The position numbers were made by a program, and so were the translations under genes. Shown piece by piece: positions 1 through 4,977 of a stretch of 5,632 nucleotides of DNA (position 1 is the stretch's first letter; the number at the start of each line of letters is the position of its first letter). Source of the DNA: Collinsella aerofaciens (GTDB lineage: Bacteria > Actinomycetota > Coriobacteriia > Coriobacteriales > Coriobacteriaceae); the NCBI RefSeq assembly GCF_028209885.1, contig NZ_JAQLEM010000056.1, positions 1,830 through 7,461 on the forward strand, written 5' to 3'. The notes under the pieces are model-generated. The model saw only the letters and a program-made list of their open reading frames with translations. It was not told the origin of the DNA and searched no databases.

Positions 1-824
1 TACGCCAGCACGCCGAAGAACGCGCCGATGATGCCCACGACCATGGTGGCCACGATCAGCACCATGGGGTTGATCTTCTTGGACAGCAGCCAGTAGTACA
101 GCCAGAAGGCGATCATGCCGAGCATGCCGGGCATGATGCCGTCCAGGATGTCCTGGAGGGTCTGGGCGTCGTCGCCCGAGCCGATGGCCACCGGGATGCT
201 GGCCCAGAACATGTCCTTGCACATGGCGCCCACGACCATGACGCCCACGATTCCCACGCAGGTCATGATCTTCTGCATGAGGCCGGTCCTCTGGGCCTCG
301 TCCAGGAAGCCCACGCCCAGCTCGTAGCCCTTGACGGCGCCCCAGATGCGCAGCGCGAAGCCGGGGACGTTGTAGATGAGCAGGAAGGCGATGGGGCCGA
401 AGGGGTTGCCGGCCTGGCACAGGCTGATGCCCACCGCGGCGGCGACCACGCGCAGCGTCGACAGGAAGATGGAGTCGCCGATGCCGGACAGCGGACCCAT
501 GAGGGCGGCCTTGACGTCGTTGACGCTCTCGGGCTCGATCTCGCCGCGGGCGACCTTCTCCTCCATGGCCATCGCGATGCCGCCGACGAACGGGGCAAAC
601 TGGACGGTGATGTTGAAGAACGCGCAGTGGCGGTGCAGGGCCGCGGCGTAGTCGTCGGGGCGGCCGGCGTAGATCTTCTTGAGCATGTTGGCGACCATCA
701 GGCAGAAGGCGATGTTCATCTGCTTGTAGTAGGTCCAGGAGAACTCCATGCCCAGGGCGCCGACGTTGACGGCGCTCTTGACGAGGTCGGAGCGCGTGAT
801 CTTGTTCTCGGGACTAGAAGTCAT
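1..824 (-). CDS. PTS mannose/fructose/sorbose family IID component, left copy (stop codon cut by window edge)
   Basis: This membrane subunit pairs with IIC to form the sugar channel of a mannose-family PTS permease. The protein is complete except that the window cuts the last base of the stop codon. It has 274 residues from the chosen start, the usual family length. Visible hallmarks are an N-terminal KITRSDL segment, FNITVQFAPFVGG near residue 70-85, and the highly conserved LMGPLSGIGDS around residue 110-120. Hydrophobic segments follow up to the C-terminal IIGAFFGVLA. I chose the ATG at 824 because AAGGGG lies 9 bases upstream of it. An in-frame ATG at 833 has that same motif directly abutting it, so it is less likely. 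The gene overlaps the end of the upstream IIC by 11 bases, implying translational coupling. Its nucleotide sequence is identical to the IID at 2792-3616. The family call is firm; the substrate is unknown. Confidence 0.93.
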   Translation of the reverse strand, partial: MTSSPENKITRSDLVKSAVNVGALGMEFSWTYYKQMNIAFCLMVANMLKKIYAGRPDDYAAALHRHCAFFNITVQFAPFVGGIAMAMEEKVARGEIEPESVNDVKAALMGPLSGIGDSIFLSTLRVVAAAVGISLCQAGNPFGPIAFLLIYNVPGFALRIWGAVKGYELGVGFLDEAQRTGLMQKIMTCVGIVGVMVVGAMCKDMFWASIPVAIGSGDDAQTLQDILDGIMPGMLGMIAFWLYYWLLSKKINPMVLIVATMVVGIIGAFFGVLA

Positions 825-1037
825 CGTCCTCATCCCCTTCCGCGGAGAGCTGGGGCTGGGCTCCGCCCAGGCCGAGCAGGTCGAACTTGTCGATGCCGAT
901 GATGATGGCGATCAGGGCGACGCCCAGGACGGGCACGTTGGCGTAGGAGCACAGCAGGAAGCCCAGGAAGTAGAAGGGCACGAGCTGCTTGGTGAGCACC
1001 AGGCGGCCGAGCATGGCGAAGCCCATGGCAGGCAGGA
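1..1037. repeat. 1037-base exact direct repeat, left copy
   Basis: I compared this line by line with bases 2793-3829 and found no mismatch. The first difference is T at 1038 against A at 3830, in codon 184 of IIC. The repeat covers the last 73 codons of IIC plus all of IID. It continues off the left edge, so its true length is unknown. Beyond 1037 the alignment stays colinear without gaps for 550 bases, to both IIC start codons, but with many substitutions. An abrupt switch from complete identity to clear divergence inside a gene is the signature of gene conversion or recent recombination. Confidence 0.97.
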
Positions 1038-1587
1038 TGTTGGCTGCAACGCCAAAGCCATCGATCACAAAGGTCGGGATGAAGTCGAGCAGGCCCTGGA
1101 TGGCGTCGGAACCCAGATAGAAGGCGCCGCCGCACAGCAGGAAGTACTCAAGGCAGCCAAAGAGGCCCATGCTCCAATGTGCCGCGTAGATACCCTTGAG
1201 GTTGCCCTTGGCAGCGCACTTGTCAGCAATGTCAACAATGATCGAAAATCCAGCATCCGTAATGTTGCCGATCGTCAGCGAAAGGACGGCGATGGGCATG
1301 GCGAGTGCGATAGCCGTCTCGGTACCCTGACCGAGCTGAATGGCAAACGCGCAGGCGAGCACGCCGCCGATGGTTTCGTTAGGCGGCACGTAGGCGCCGA
1401 TAGAGATCGAGCCCATGAACAGCAGCTCCAGGCTGGCGCCAACGGCAAGGCCGGTCTGCAGGTCCCCCAGCACCAGGCCCACGAGCGGGCACATGACGAT
1501 GGGGCGGAACGCGTAGAGGGTGCCGAGCTGGTAGTCGAGGCATCCAAAAGCTCCAACTAAGCCGACGAGGATTGCTTGGACAAGCAT
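814..1587 (-). CDS. PTS mannose/fructose/sorbose family IIC component, left copy (orphan pair, mosaic gene)
   Basis: This is the channel and sugar-binding membrane subunit, 257 residues. It begins MLVQAIL, and GGGAGG lies 4 bases before the ATG; an in-frame ATG at 1650 falls inside the leader and lacks this support. Family marks are FRPIVMCPLVGLVLGDLQ near residues 27-44, then GASLELLFMGSISIGAYVPP (about 50-69) and IGGVLACAFAI. Several hydrophobic helices follow, and an acidic tail ends in DEDDDF. Residues 185-257 are encoded by DNA identical to the second IIC (3606-4379). Residues 1-184 differ at about 47 positions by my hand count, mostly between residues 102 and 184, with no gaps. No IIA or IIB gene lies upstream, where there is an intergenic region and a transporter gene. 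It must therefore draw phosphate from IIA/IIB encoded elsewhere, perhaps the operon on the right or genes left of the window. Confidence 0.93.
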   Translation of the reverse strand: MLVQAILVGLVGAFGCLDYQLGTLYAFRPIVMCPLVGLVLGDLQTGLAVGASLELLFMGSISIGAYVPPNETIGGVLACAFAIQLGQGTETAIALAMPIAVLSLTIGNITDAGFSIIVDIADKCAAKGNLKGIYAAHWSMGLFGCLEYFLLCGGAFYLGSDAIQGLLDFIPTFVIDGFGVAANILPAMGFAMLGRLVLTKQLVPFYFLGFLLCSYANVPVLGVALIAIIIGIDKFDLLGLGGAQPQLSAEGDEDDDF

Positions 1588-1591
1588 AATT

Positions 1592-1597
1592 CCTCCC
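1592..1597 (-). promoter_or_regulatory. Shine-Dalgarno site of the left IIC gene
   Basis: GGGAGG on the minus strand, 4 bases before the ATG at 1587. It fixes the IIC start at MLVQ. The same GGGAG core occurs again further upstream in the transcript (minus strand of 1623-1627). Both copies are complementary to the CUCCC encoded at 1655-1659, so the site could be masked by RNA folding. Confidence 0.8.
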
Positions 1598-1602
1598 AAT
1601 AA

Positions 1603-1668
1603 GGAATATCGAACCGTCGTCACTCCCGTCGCGCGCGTTGTTGATATCAATTCCGGGAGTTCGATTCC
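1603..1668 (-). promoter_or_regulatory. Potential 5' leader stem-loop upstream of the left IIC
   Basis: On the minus-strand transcript GGAAUCGAAC (from 1659-1668) can pair with GUUCGAUAUUCC (from 1603-1614), giving 10 base pairs with a 2-base bulge. Inside it UCCCG (1654-1658) can pair with CGGGA (1624-1628). If the outer helix opens, the inner helix can extend to 7 pairs (1622-1628 with 1654-1660). The loop holds the palindrome TTGATATCAA and a CGCGCGCG run. No U-tract follows, so it is not a simple terminator. It ends 5 bases upstream of the ribosome binding site. The complementarity is visible in the sequence; a regulatory role is inference. Confidence 0.45.
1641..1652. promoter_or_regulatory. 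Candidate operator box, downstream copy (TTGATATCAATT)
   Basis: This contains the perfect 10-base palindrome TTGATATCAA. It matches 11 of 12 bases of the box at 1723-1734, which overlaps a predicted promoter, and the spacing between the two is 82 bases. Paired palindromic boxes near a PTS promoter suit binding by a dimeric sugar-responsive regulator. I cannot assign the regulator family. Confidence 0.35.
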
Positions 1669-1722
1669 ACGGCTCGAAGCGTACCTGGTGTGCTGCTAAC
1701 ACCCATGCCAGGCACAAATGAT

Positions 1723-1734
1723 TTGATACCAATT
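1723..1734. promoter_or_regulatory. Candidate operator box, promoter copy (TTGATACCAATT)
   Basis: A near-palindrome (TTGATACCAA, 8 of 10 symmetric) that overlaps the 3' end of the minus-strand TATAAT at 1732-1737 and covers the expected transcription start. It matches 11 of 12 bases of the box at 1641-1652. A protein bound here would block RNA polymerase, which fits a repressor site. This is inferred from position and repetition only. Confidence 0.4.
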
Positions 1735-1765
1735 ATAGATATGCAGGTTCTTACTATTTAATACC
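1732..1765 (-). promoter_or_regulatory. Predicted promoter for the left IIC-IID pair
   Basis: The minus strand carries a perfect TATAAT at 1737-1732 in an AT-rich part of the intergenic region. The hexamers at a suitable distance upstream (TAAATA at 17 bases, TTAAAT at 18) match TTGACA at only 3 of 6 positions. The promoter therefore looks weak or activator-dependent. Transcription would start near 1725 and leave an untranslated leader of about 140 bases before the IIC start at 1587. Confidence 0.45.
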
Positions 1766-1788
1766 ACTCGCTCAGCGGGGTGTTTTTT
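1765..1788 (+). terminator. Weak hairpin followed by T6, plus-strand orientation
   Basis: CACTCGC pairs with GCGGGGTG through about 7 pairs, with one T·G wobble and one bulged G, and a TCA loop. TTTTTT follows at 1783-1788. The T-run lies on the plus strand, where no gene is visible. On the minus strand the hairpin is followed by AUU only, so it would be a poor terminator for the EamA-family gene. It may be a decayed bidirectional terminator or may stop antisense transcription. Confidence 0.3.
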
Positions 1789-1812
1789 ACCGTAAACGGC
1801 AGACGTATCTCA

Positions 1813-2703
1813 TCAGGCGCGCTCTTTGTTTCGATGGCGGACTAGCGCCACCAGAAAGCCATCGCCAAAGGCATCGGATGCCAAGTTGGCCACAATCACC
1901 AAAACGATAATCGCCGCGCCCAAAAACTCGTTCCAGCGAAAGACCTCGCCAAAGAAGAGCGCCGACCAGCAGGGAGCGAGCACGACCTCGCTCATGCAAA
2001 CCAAGTTGGCCGCAAACGCGTTGGTGCGCGCGATTCCCTTGGCATACAGCACGCTCGCAAGGCCACTGCAAAAAAGGCCATGCACCAGCATGAGCCCCCA
2101 CTCAAATGGTCTCACGGAGTCTAGGGCGCCAGCAAAATAGACGATCGGCAGCATCGAGATACCGCAGGAGATGAGCGAGGACACCATGGGCGACGCATCG
2201 GGGCGAGAGTTCAAAAAGAAACACAGCCCAAAGGTGGCTCCCGAAATGACGGCAAGCAGGTTGCCGAGCATGCCCTCGGCACTCAAATCGCCTAAAAAGA
2301 AAAGTCCCATACCCGTAAAAGCAACCACCACGGAGGCAATCTTCGCAGGCGAGGGCAACGTGCGGGTTGCGAGCGATTGATACACGATAACGAAAATCAT
2401 CGAGGTGTACTGCAGAACGATCGCGTTGCCGACCGTCGTGAGCTGGTTGGCAAAGTTAAACGTGGTGCCCGTCACGAAGTTGCAGACGGCCACAAGGGCA
2501 ATAAGACGGCTGACGCGGAGGACAGGCCTACCGACGAGCAGGATAAAGAGCGCCATAAATATTGCCGTAACGGCACCGATCAAAAGAGCCGACTGCGAAT
2601 TGGCGCGAACGAGGATGCCGATAAAACTCCACAAGAGCGCCGTGCCAAATAGATACATCGCCCCGCTCACGCCATTATCGGATGGATTGTCAGATCGAAT
2701 CAC
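1813..2703 (-). CDS. EamA/DMT-family transporter
   Basis: An integral membrane carrier of the drug/metabolite transporter superfamily, 296 residues and close to the usual 280-310. It is hydrophobic throughout, consistent with about 10 helices built as two EamA repeats. The first repeat spans roughly residues 15-150, with the helix pair NFANQLTTVGNAIVLQYTS around residue 83-101. The second spans about 160-285, including GLASVLYAKGIARTNAFAAN and the LFFGEVFRWNEFLGAAIIV end segment typical of the fold. The start is GTG, supported by GGAGG 6 bases upstream; the next Met is residue 16. It begins about 30 bases past the terminator of the PTS operon, so it has little room for its own promoter. Its codons are less GC-biased than the IID genes. 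Family members export amino acids, nucleosides or other small metabolites; the substrate cannot be read from the sequence. A role in exporting the amino acid freed by Amadori breakdown is conceivable but unproven. Confidence 0.88.
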   Translation of the reverse strand: MIRSDNPSDNGVSGAMYLFGTALLWSFIGILVRANSQSALLIGAVTAIFMALFILLVGRPVLRVSRLIALVAVCNFVTGTTFNFANQLTTVGNAIVLQYTSMIFVIVYQSLATRTLPSPAKIASVVVAFTGMGLFFLGDLSAEGMLGNLLAVISGATFGLCFFLNSRPDASPMVSSLISCGISMLPIVYFAGALDSVRPFEWGLMLVHGLFCSGLASVLYAKGIARTNAFAANLVCMSEVVLAPCWSALFFGEVFRWNEFLGAAIIVLVIVANLASDAFGDGFLVALVRHRNKERA

Positions 2704-2730
2704 GAAGCACCTCCGGCTAGCTTTCGGTAA

Positions 2731-2762
2731 TAAAAAACGGCGACCGCAATGGGTCGCCGTTT
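2731..2762 (-). terminator. Intrinsic terminator of the complete PTS operon
   Basis: The plus strand has AAACGGCGACC (2735-2745) and GGTCGCCGTTT (2752-2762), a perfect 11-base inverted repeat with a 6-base loop. On the minus-strand transcript the hairpin runs into six U's (2737-2732). It lies 29 bases after the IID stop at 2792. It is also only about 30 bases before the GTG of the EamA-family gene, so it could act as an attenuator for that gene if readthrough occurs. Confidence 0.9.
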
Positions 2763-2791
2763 CCCTTGGGGGCAGAATAGAACGCAGGAAC

Positions 2792-3616
2792 CTACGCCAG
2801 CACGCCGAAGAACGCGCCGATGATGCCCACGACCATGGTGGCCACGATCAGCACCATGGGGTTGATCTTCTTGGACAGCAGCCAGTAGTACAGCCAGAAG
2901 GCGATCATGCCGAGCATGCCGGGCATGATGCCGTCCAGGATGTCCTGGAGGGTCTGGGCGTCGTCGCCCGAGCCGATGGCCACCGGGATGCTGGCCCAGA
3001 ACATGTCCTTGCACATGGCGCCCACGACCATGACGCCCACGATTCCCACGCAGGTCATGATCTTCTGCATGAGGCCGGTCCTCTGGGCCTCGTCCAGGAA
3101 GCCCACGCCCAGCTCGTAGCCCTTGACGGCGCCCCAGATGCGCAGCGCGAAGCCGGGGACGTTGTAGATGAGCAGGAAGGCGATGGGGCCGAAGGGGTTG
3201 CCGGCCTGGCACAGGCTGATGCCCACCGCGGCGGCGACCACGCGCAGCGTCGACAGGAAGATGGAGTCGCCGATGCCGGACAGCGGACCCATGAGGGCGG
3301 CCTTGACGTCGTTGACGCTCTCGGGCTCGATCTCGCCGCGGGCGACCTTCTCCTCCATGGCCATCGCGATGCCGCCGACGAACGGGGCAAACTGGACGGT
3401 GATGTTGAAGAACGCGCAGTGGCGGTGCAGGGCCGCGGCGTAGTCGTCGGGGCGGCCGGCGTAGATCTTCTTGAGCATGTTGGCGACCATCAGGCAGAAG
3501 GCGATGTTCATCTGCTTGTAGTAGGTCCAGGAGAACTCCATGCCCAGGGCGCCGACGTTGACGGCGCTCTTGACGAGGTCGGAGCGCGTGATCTTGTTCT
3601 CGGGACTAGAAGTCAT
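2792..3616 (-). CDS. PTS mannose/fructose/sorbose family IID component, right copy
   Basis: The last gene of the complete operon and partner of IIC in the membrane. It is complete at 274 residues from the ATG at 3616, chosen because AAGGGG sits 9 bases upstream. The alternative ATG at 3625 adds three residues and has no spacing to that motif. FNITVQFAPFVGG and LMGPLSGIGDS are present, and the C-terminal third is strongly hydrophobic. It overlaps the IIC stop by 11 bases, typical of coupled IIC/IID translation. Every base matches the left IID gene. Two full-length IID genes without a single silent difference means the homogenisation or duplication is recent. An intrinsic terminator follows 29 bases after the stop. 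Confidence 0.95.
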   Translation of the reverse strand: MTSSPENKITRSDLVKSAVNVGALGMEFSWTYYKQMNIAFCLMVANMLKKIYAGRPDDYAAALHRHCAFFNITVQFAPFVGGIAMAMEEKVARGEIEPESVNDVKAALMGPLSGIGDSIFLSTLRVVAAAVGISLCQAGNPFGPIAFLLIYNVPGFALRIWGAVKGYELGVGFLDEAQRTGLMQKIMTCVGIVGVMVVGAMCKDMFWASIPVAIGSGDDAQTLQDILDGIMPGMLGMIAFWLYYWLLSKKINPMVLIVATMVVGIIGAFFGVLA

Positions 3617-3829
3617 CGTCCTCATCCCCTTCCGCGGAGAGCTGGGGCTGGGCTCCGCCCAGGCCGAGCAGGTCGAACTTGTCGATGCCGATGATGATGG
3701 CGATCAGGGCGACGCCCAGGACGGGCACGTTGGCGTAGGAGCACAGCAGGAAGCCCAGGAAGTAGAAGGGCACGAGCTGCTTGGTGAGCACCAGGCGGCC
3801 GAGCATGGCGAAGCCCATGGCAGGCAGGA
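2793..3829. repeat. 1037-base exact direct repeat, right copy
   Basis: This is the partner of bases 1-1037, in the same orientation at an offset of 2792 bases. It lies within the complete PTS operon, covering the end of IIC and all of IID. The base before it (2792, first base of the IID stop codon on the plus strand) and the terminator region further left cannot be compared, because the left copy runs out of the window exactly there. Homologous recombination between the copies would delete or duplicate one 2792-base unit containing the EamA-family gene. Confidence 0.97.
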
Positions 3830-4379
3830 AGTTGGCGGCAACGCCAAAGCCAGCAAGGACAAAGGGCGGGATGAAGTCGAGCAGGCCCTGGATGGCGTCA
3901 GCACCCAGATAGAACGACAGCGAGCACAGCAGGAACGCCATGATGATACCGGTCAAACCGATCAGGAAGTGCATCGCATAGACACCCTTAAGGTTGCCCT
4001 GGCCGGAGTAGACATCAGCGCGGTCGACCAGGATCGGCAGGGCGGCGTTAAGGATGTTCTTGATGGCAAGGCACAGCGTGGCGATGGGCATGGCAAGCGC
4101 GATGGCTGCCTCGGTGCTCTGGCCCAGCTGGATAGCGAAGGCGCAGGCGAGCACGCCGCCGATCGTCTCATCAGGCGGCACGTAGGCGCCGATGGAGATC
4201 GAGCCCATGAACAGCAGCTCCAGACTCGCACCGATCGCGAGGCCGGACTGCAGGTCCCCCAGCACCAGGCCCACGAGCGGGCACAGGACGATGGGGCGGA
4301 ACGCGTAGAGCGTACCGAGCTGGCAGTCGAACTTACCAAATGCGGCGATAAGTCCGATGAGGATTGCTTGGGTAAGCAT
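3606..4379 (-). CDS. PTS mannose/fructose/sorbose family IIC component, right copy
   Basis: The sugar-translocating membrane subunit of the complete operon, 257 residues, starting MLTQAIL. AAGGGGG lies 4 bases before the ATG. It carries FRPIVLCPLVGLVLGDLQ and GASLELLFMGSISIGAYVPP, as in the left copy, and the same acidic DEDDDF tail. Against the left IIC it differs at about 15 of the first 100 residues and 32 of the next 84, then at none of the last 73. The hypervariable stretch at about residues 102-172 includes NILNAALPILVDRADVYSG here against a quite different left-copy sequence. It is separated from IIB by 58 bases containing a hairpin and overlaps IID by 11 bases. Sugar specificity in this family rests largely with IIC/IID, so the variable part may set what each permease imports (inference). 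Confidence 0.95.
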   Translation of the reverse strand: MLTQAILIGLIAAFGKFDCQLGTLYAFRPIVLCPLVGLVLGDLQSGLAIGASLELLFMGSISIGAYVPPDETIGGVLACAFAIQLGQSTEAAIALAMPIATLCLAIKNILNAALPILVDRADVYSGQGNLKGVYAMHFLIGLTGIIMAFLLCSLSFYLGADAIQGLLDFIPPFVLAGFGVAANFLPAMGFAMLGRLVLTKQLVPFYFLGFLLCSYANVPVLGVALIAIIIGIDKFDLLGLGGAQPQLSAEGDEDDDF

Positions 4380-4406
4380 ACATCCCCCTTTCCATATAGG
4401 ACACTA

Positions 4407-4426
4407 CGAAGAGCTCAGACTCTTCG
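4407..4426 (-). other. Intercistronic hairpin between IIB and IIC
   Basis: CGAAGAG and CTCTTCG form a perfect 7-base inverted repeat around a 6-base loop in the 58-base IIB-IIC gap. No T-run follows on the minus strand, so it is not an intrinsic terminator. It may mark an RNA processing or stability point that adjusts soluble (IIA/IIB) against membrane (IIC/IID) subunit levels. That function is inferred. Confidence 0.5.
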
Positions 4427-4437
4427 AAATTGAACGC

Positions 4438-4920
4438 CTAGAGCACGCTGGCGCAGTCGACCTTGGGGTCATCGGCCAGGGGTCGAATCTCGACCTCAAC
4501 GCCACGATCCAGCATCTCGCGCACATCGGCTTCCTCGGCCGCGGTCAGGAAGATCTGACGAGAGACCTGACGAGCGTCGGGACGCTTCTCGTCCTTGGGC
4601 TTGGTGTTGCCCAGGTTGACCGACTTGATCTGCGGGCAGCCCTCAACAAGCTGCTTTGCCTCAGCGATAGTGGCGACGCAGATGATCATCTTGTACTTGT
4701 CGGTCACGCCCGAGTTGATAGCTTCGATTGCATGCTCCATATCTTTGATGACGAGCTTGCAGCCGGCAGGCTTGCCCATCTTGAGCGTCGTCTTCCACAC
4801 CGGGTCGTTAGCGACCTTATCGCCCACGCAGAAGATGCAGTTGGAGTCAAGGCCCTGAACCCAGGAAACTGCGACCTGGCCATGAAGCAGGCGATGGTCA
4901 ACGCGAAGTAGCTGAATCAT
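4438..4920 (-). CDS. PTS mannose/fructose/sorbose family IIB component
   Basis: A soluble cytoplasmic phosphocarrier that takes phosphate from IIA and passes it to the incoming sugar, 160 residues, typical for a stand-alone IIB. The start MIQLLRVDHRLLHGQV places the family's phosphorylated histidine at His13 (LLHGQV). The usual motif is RIDDRLIHGQ; here the second Asp is replaced by His9, a small deviation. Further family marks are the central KMIICVATIAEAKQLVEG and VNLGNTKPKD stretches. I chose the ATG at 4920, with GGGGGG 7 bases upstream. An ATG at 4935 would have that G-run inside its own coding sequence and add five atypical residues. It is separated from IIA by 57 bases. It is the only IIB in the window and so a candidate phosphate donor for both IIC-IID pairs. 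Confidence 0.95.
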   Translation of the reverse strand: MIQLLRVDHRLLHGQVAVSWVQGLDSNCIFCVGDKVANDPVWKTTLKMGKPAGCKLVIKDMEHAIEAINSGVTDKYKMIICVATIAEAKQLVEGCPQIKSVNLGNTKPKDEKRPDARQVSRQIFLTAAEEADVREMLDRGVEVEIRPLADDPKVDCASVL

Positions 4921-4944
4921 AATGTGACCCCCCAAAGGTCTTGT

Positions 4945-4957
4945 GCCGTCATACGGC
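4945..4957 (-). other. Small hairpin in the IIA-IIB gap
   Basis: GCCGT and ACGGC form a 5-base inverted repeat around a 3-base loop, about 20 bases after the IIA stop and 24 bases before the IIB start. There is no following U-run. The stem is short enough to be chance; if real it would be another RNA stability element within the operon. Confidence 0.25.
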
Positions 4958-4977
4958 GTGTCAGTAGGTGCTGCGGA

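Larger units (their letters stand above)
1588..1812. other. Intergenic region between the EamA-family gene and the left IIC gene
   Basis: This is the only long gene-free stretch in the window and is AT-rich between about 1715 and 1765. From right to left it holds a weak hairpin with T6 on the plus strand, a minus-strand TATAAT, a palindromic box, short inverted repeats (CCTGG/CCAGG at 1684-1712, GGTGT/ACACC at 1687-1703), a second palindromic box inside a long potential stem-loop, and the IIC ribosome binding site. I see no small coding frame or tRNA here. Confidence 0.7.

Noticed and set aside
748..1560. Plus-strand open frame of 270 codons opposite the left IIC (and its equivalent at 3540-4433)
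   Set aside because: Both are antisense shadows of IIC. The two translations resemble each other only because the sense genes do, and no promoter or ribosome binding site supports them.
1655..1680. GAGTTCGATTCC resembles a tRNA T-arm
   Set aside because: The flanking bases do not form a T-stem, and no acceptor, D or anticodon arms fit around it.
1694..1710. Sigma-54-like motif on the minus strand (TGGCATG followed by TTAGC), as in LevR-controlled PTS operons
   Set aside because: The GG-to-GC spacing is 11 bases instead of 10, and actinobacteria are not known to use sigma-54.
1684..1712. CCTGG/CCAGG and nested GGTGT/ACACC inverted repeats as a further operator
   Set aside because: The arms are only 5 bases long, they are mutually exclusive as hairpins, and they are not repeated elsewhere in the window, so chance is a sufficient explanation.
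1588..1812. Known riboswitch or BglG/LicT-type antiterminator site in the left leader
   Set aside because: I could not match the conserved antiterminator sequence or any riboswitch core. The visible hairpin lacks the overlapping terminator that such sites need.
2405..3694. Long plus-strand open frame of 429 codons across the EamA-family gene start, terminator and IID
   Set aside because: It is antisense to two well-supported genes, crosses an intrinsic terminator, and its translation is low-complexity and His/Asp/Gly/Ala-rich, as expected from the reverse of GC-biased codons.
1..3829. Insertion sequence or phage integration as the source of the repeats
   Set aside because: The repeats are PTS coding sequence, with no transposase, terminal inverted repeats or integrase, and the boundary lies inside a codon of a conserved gene.
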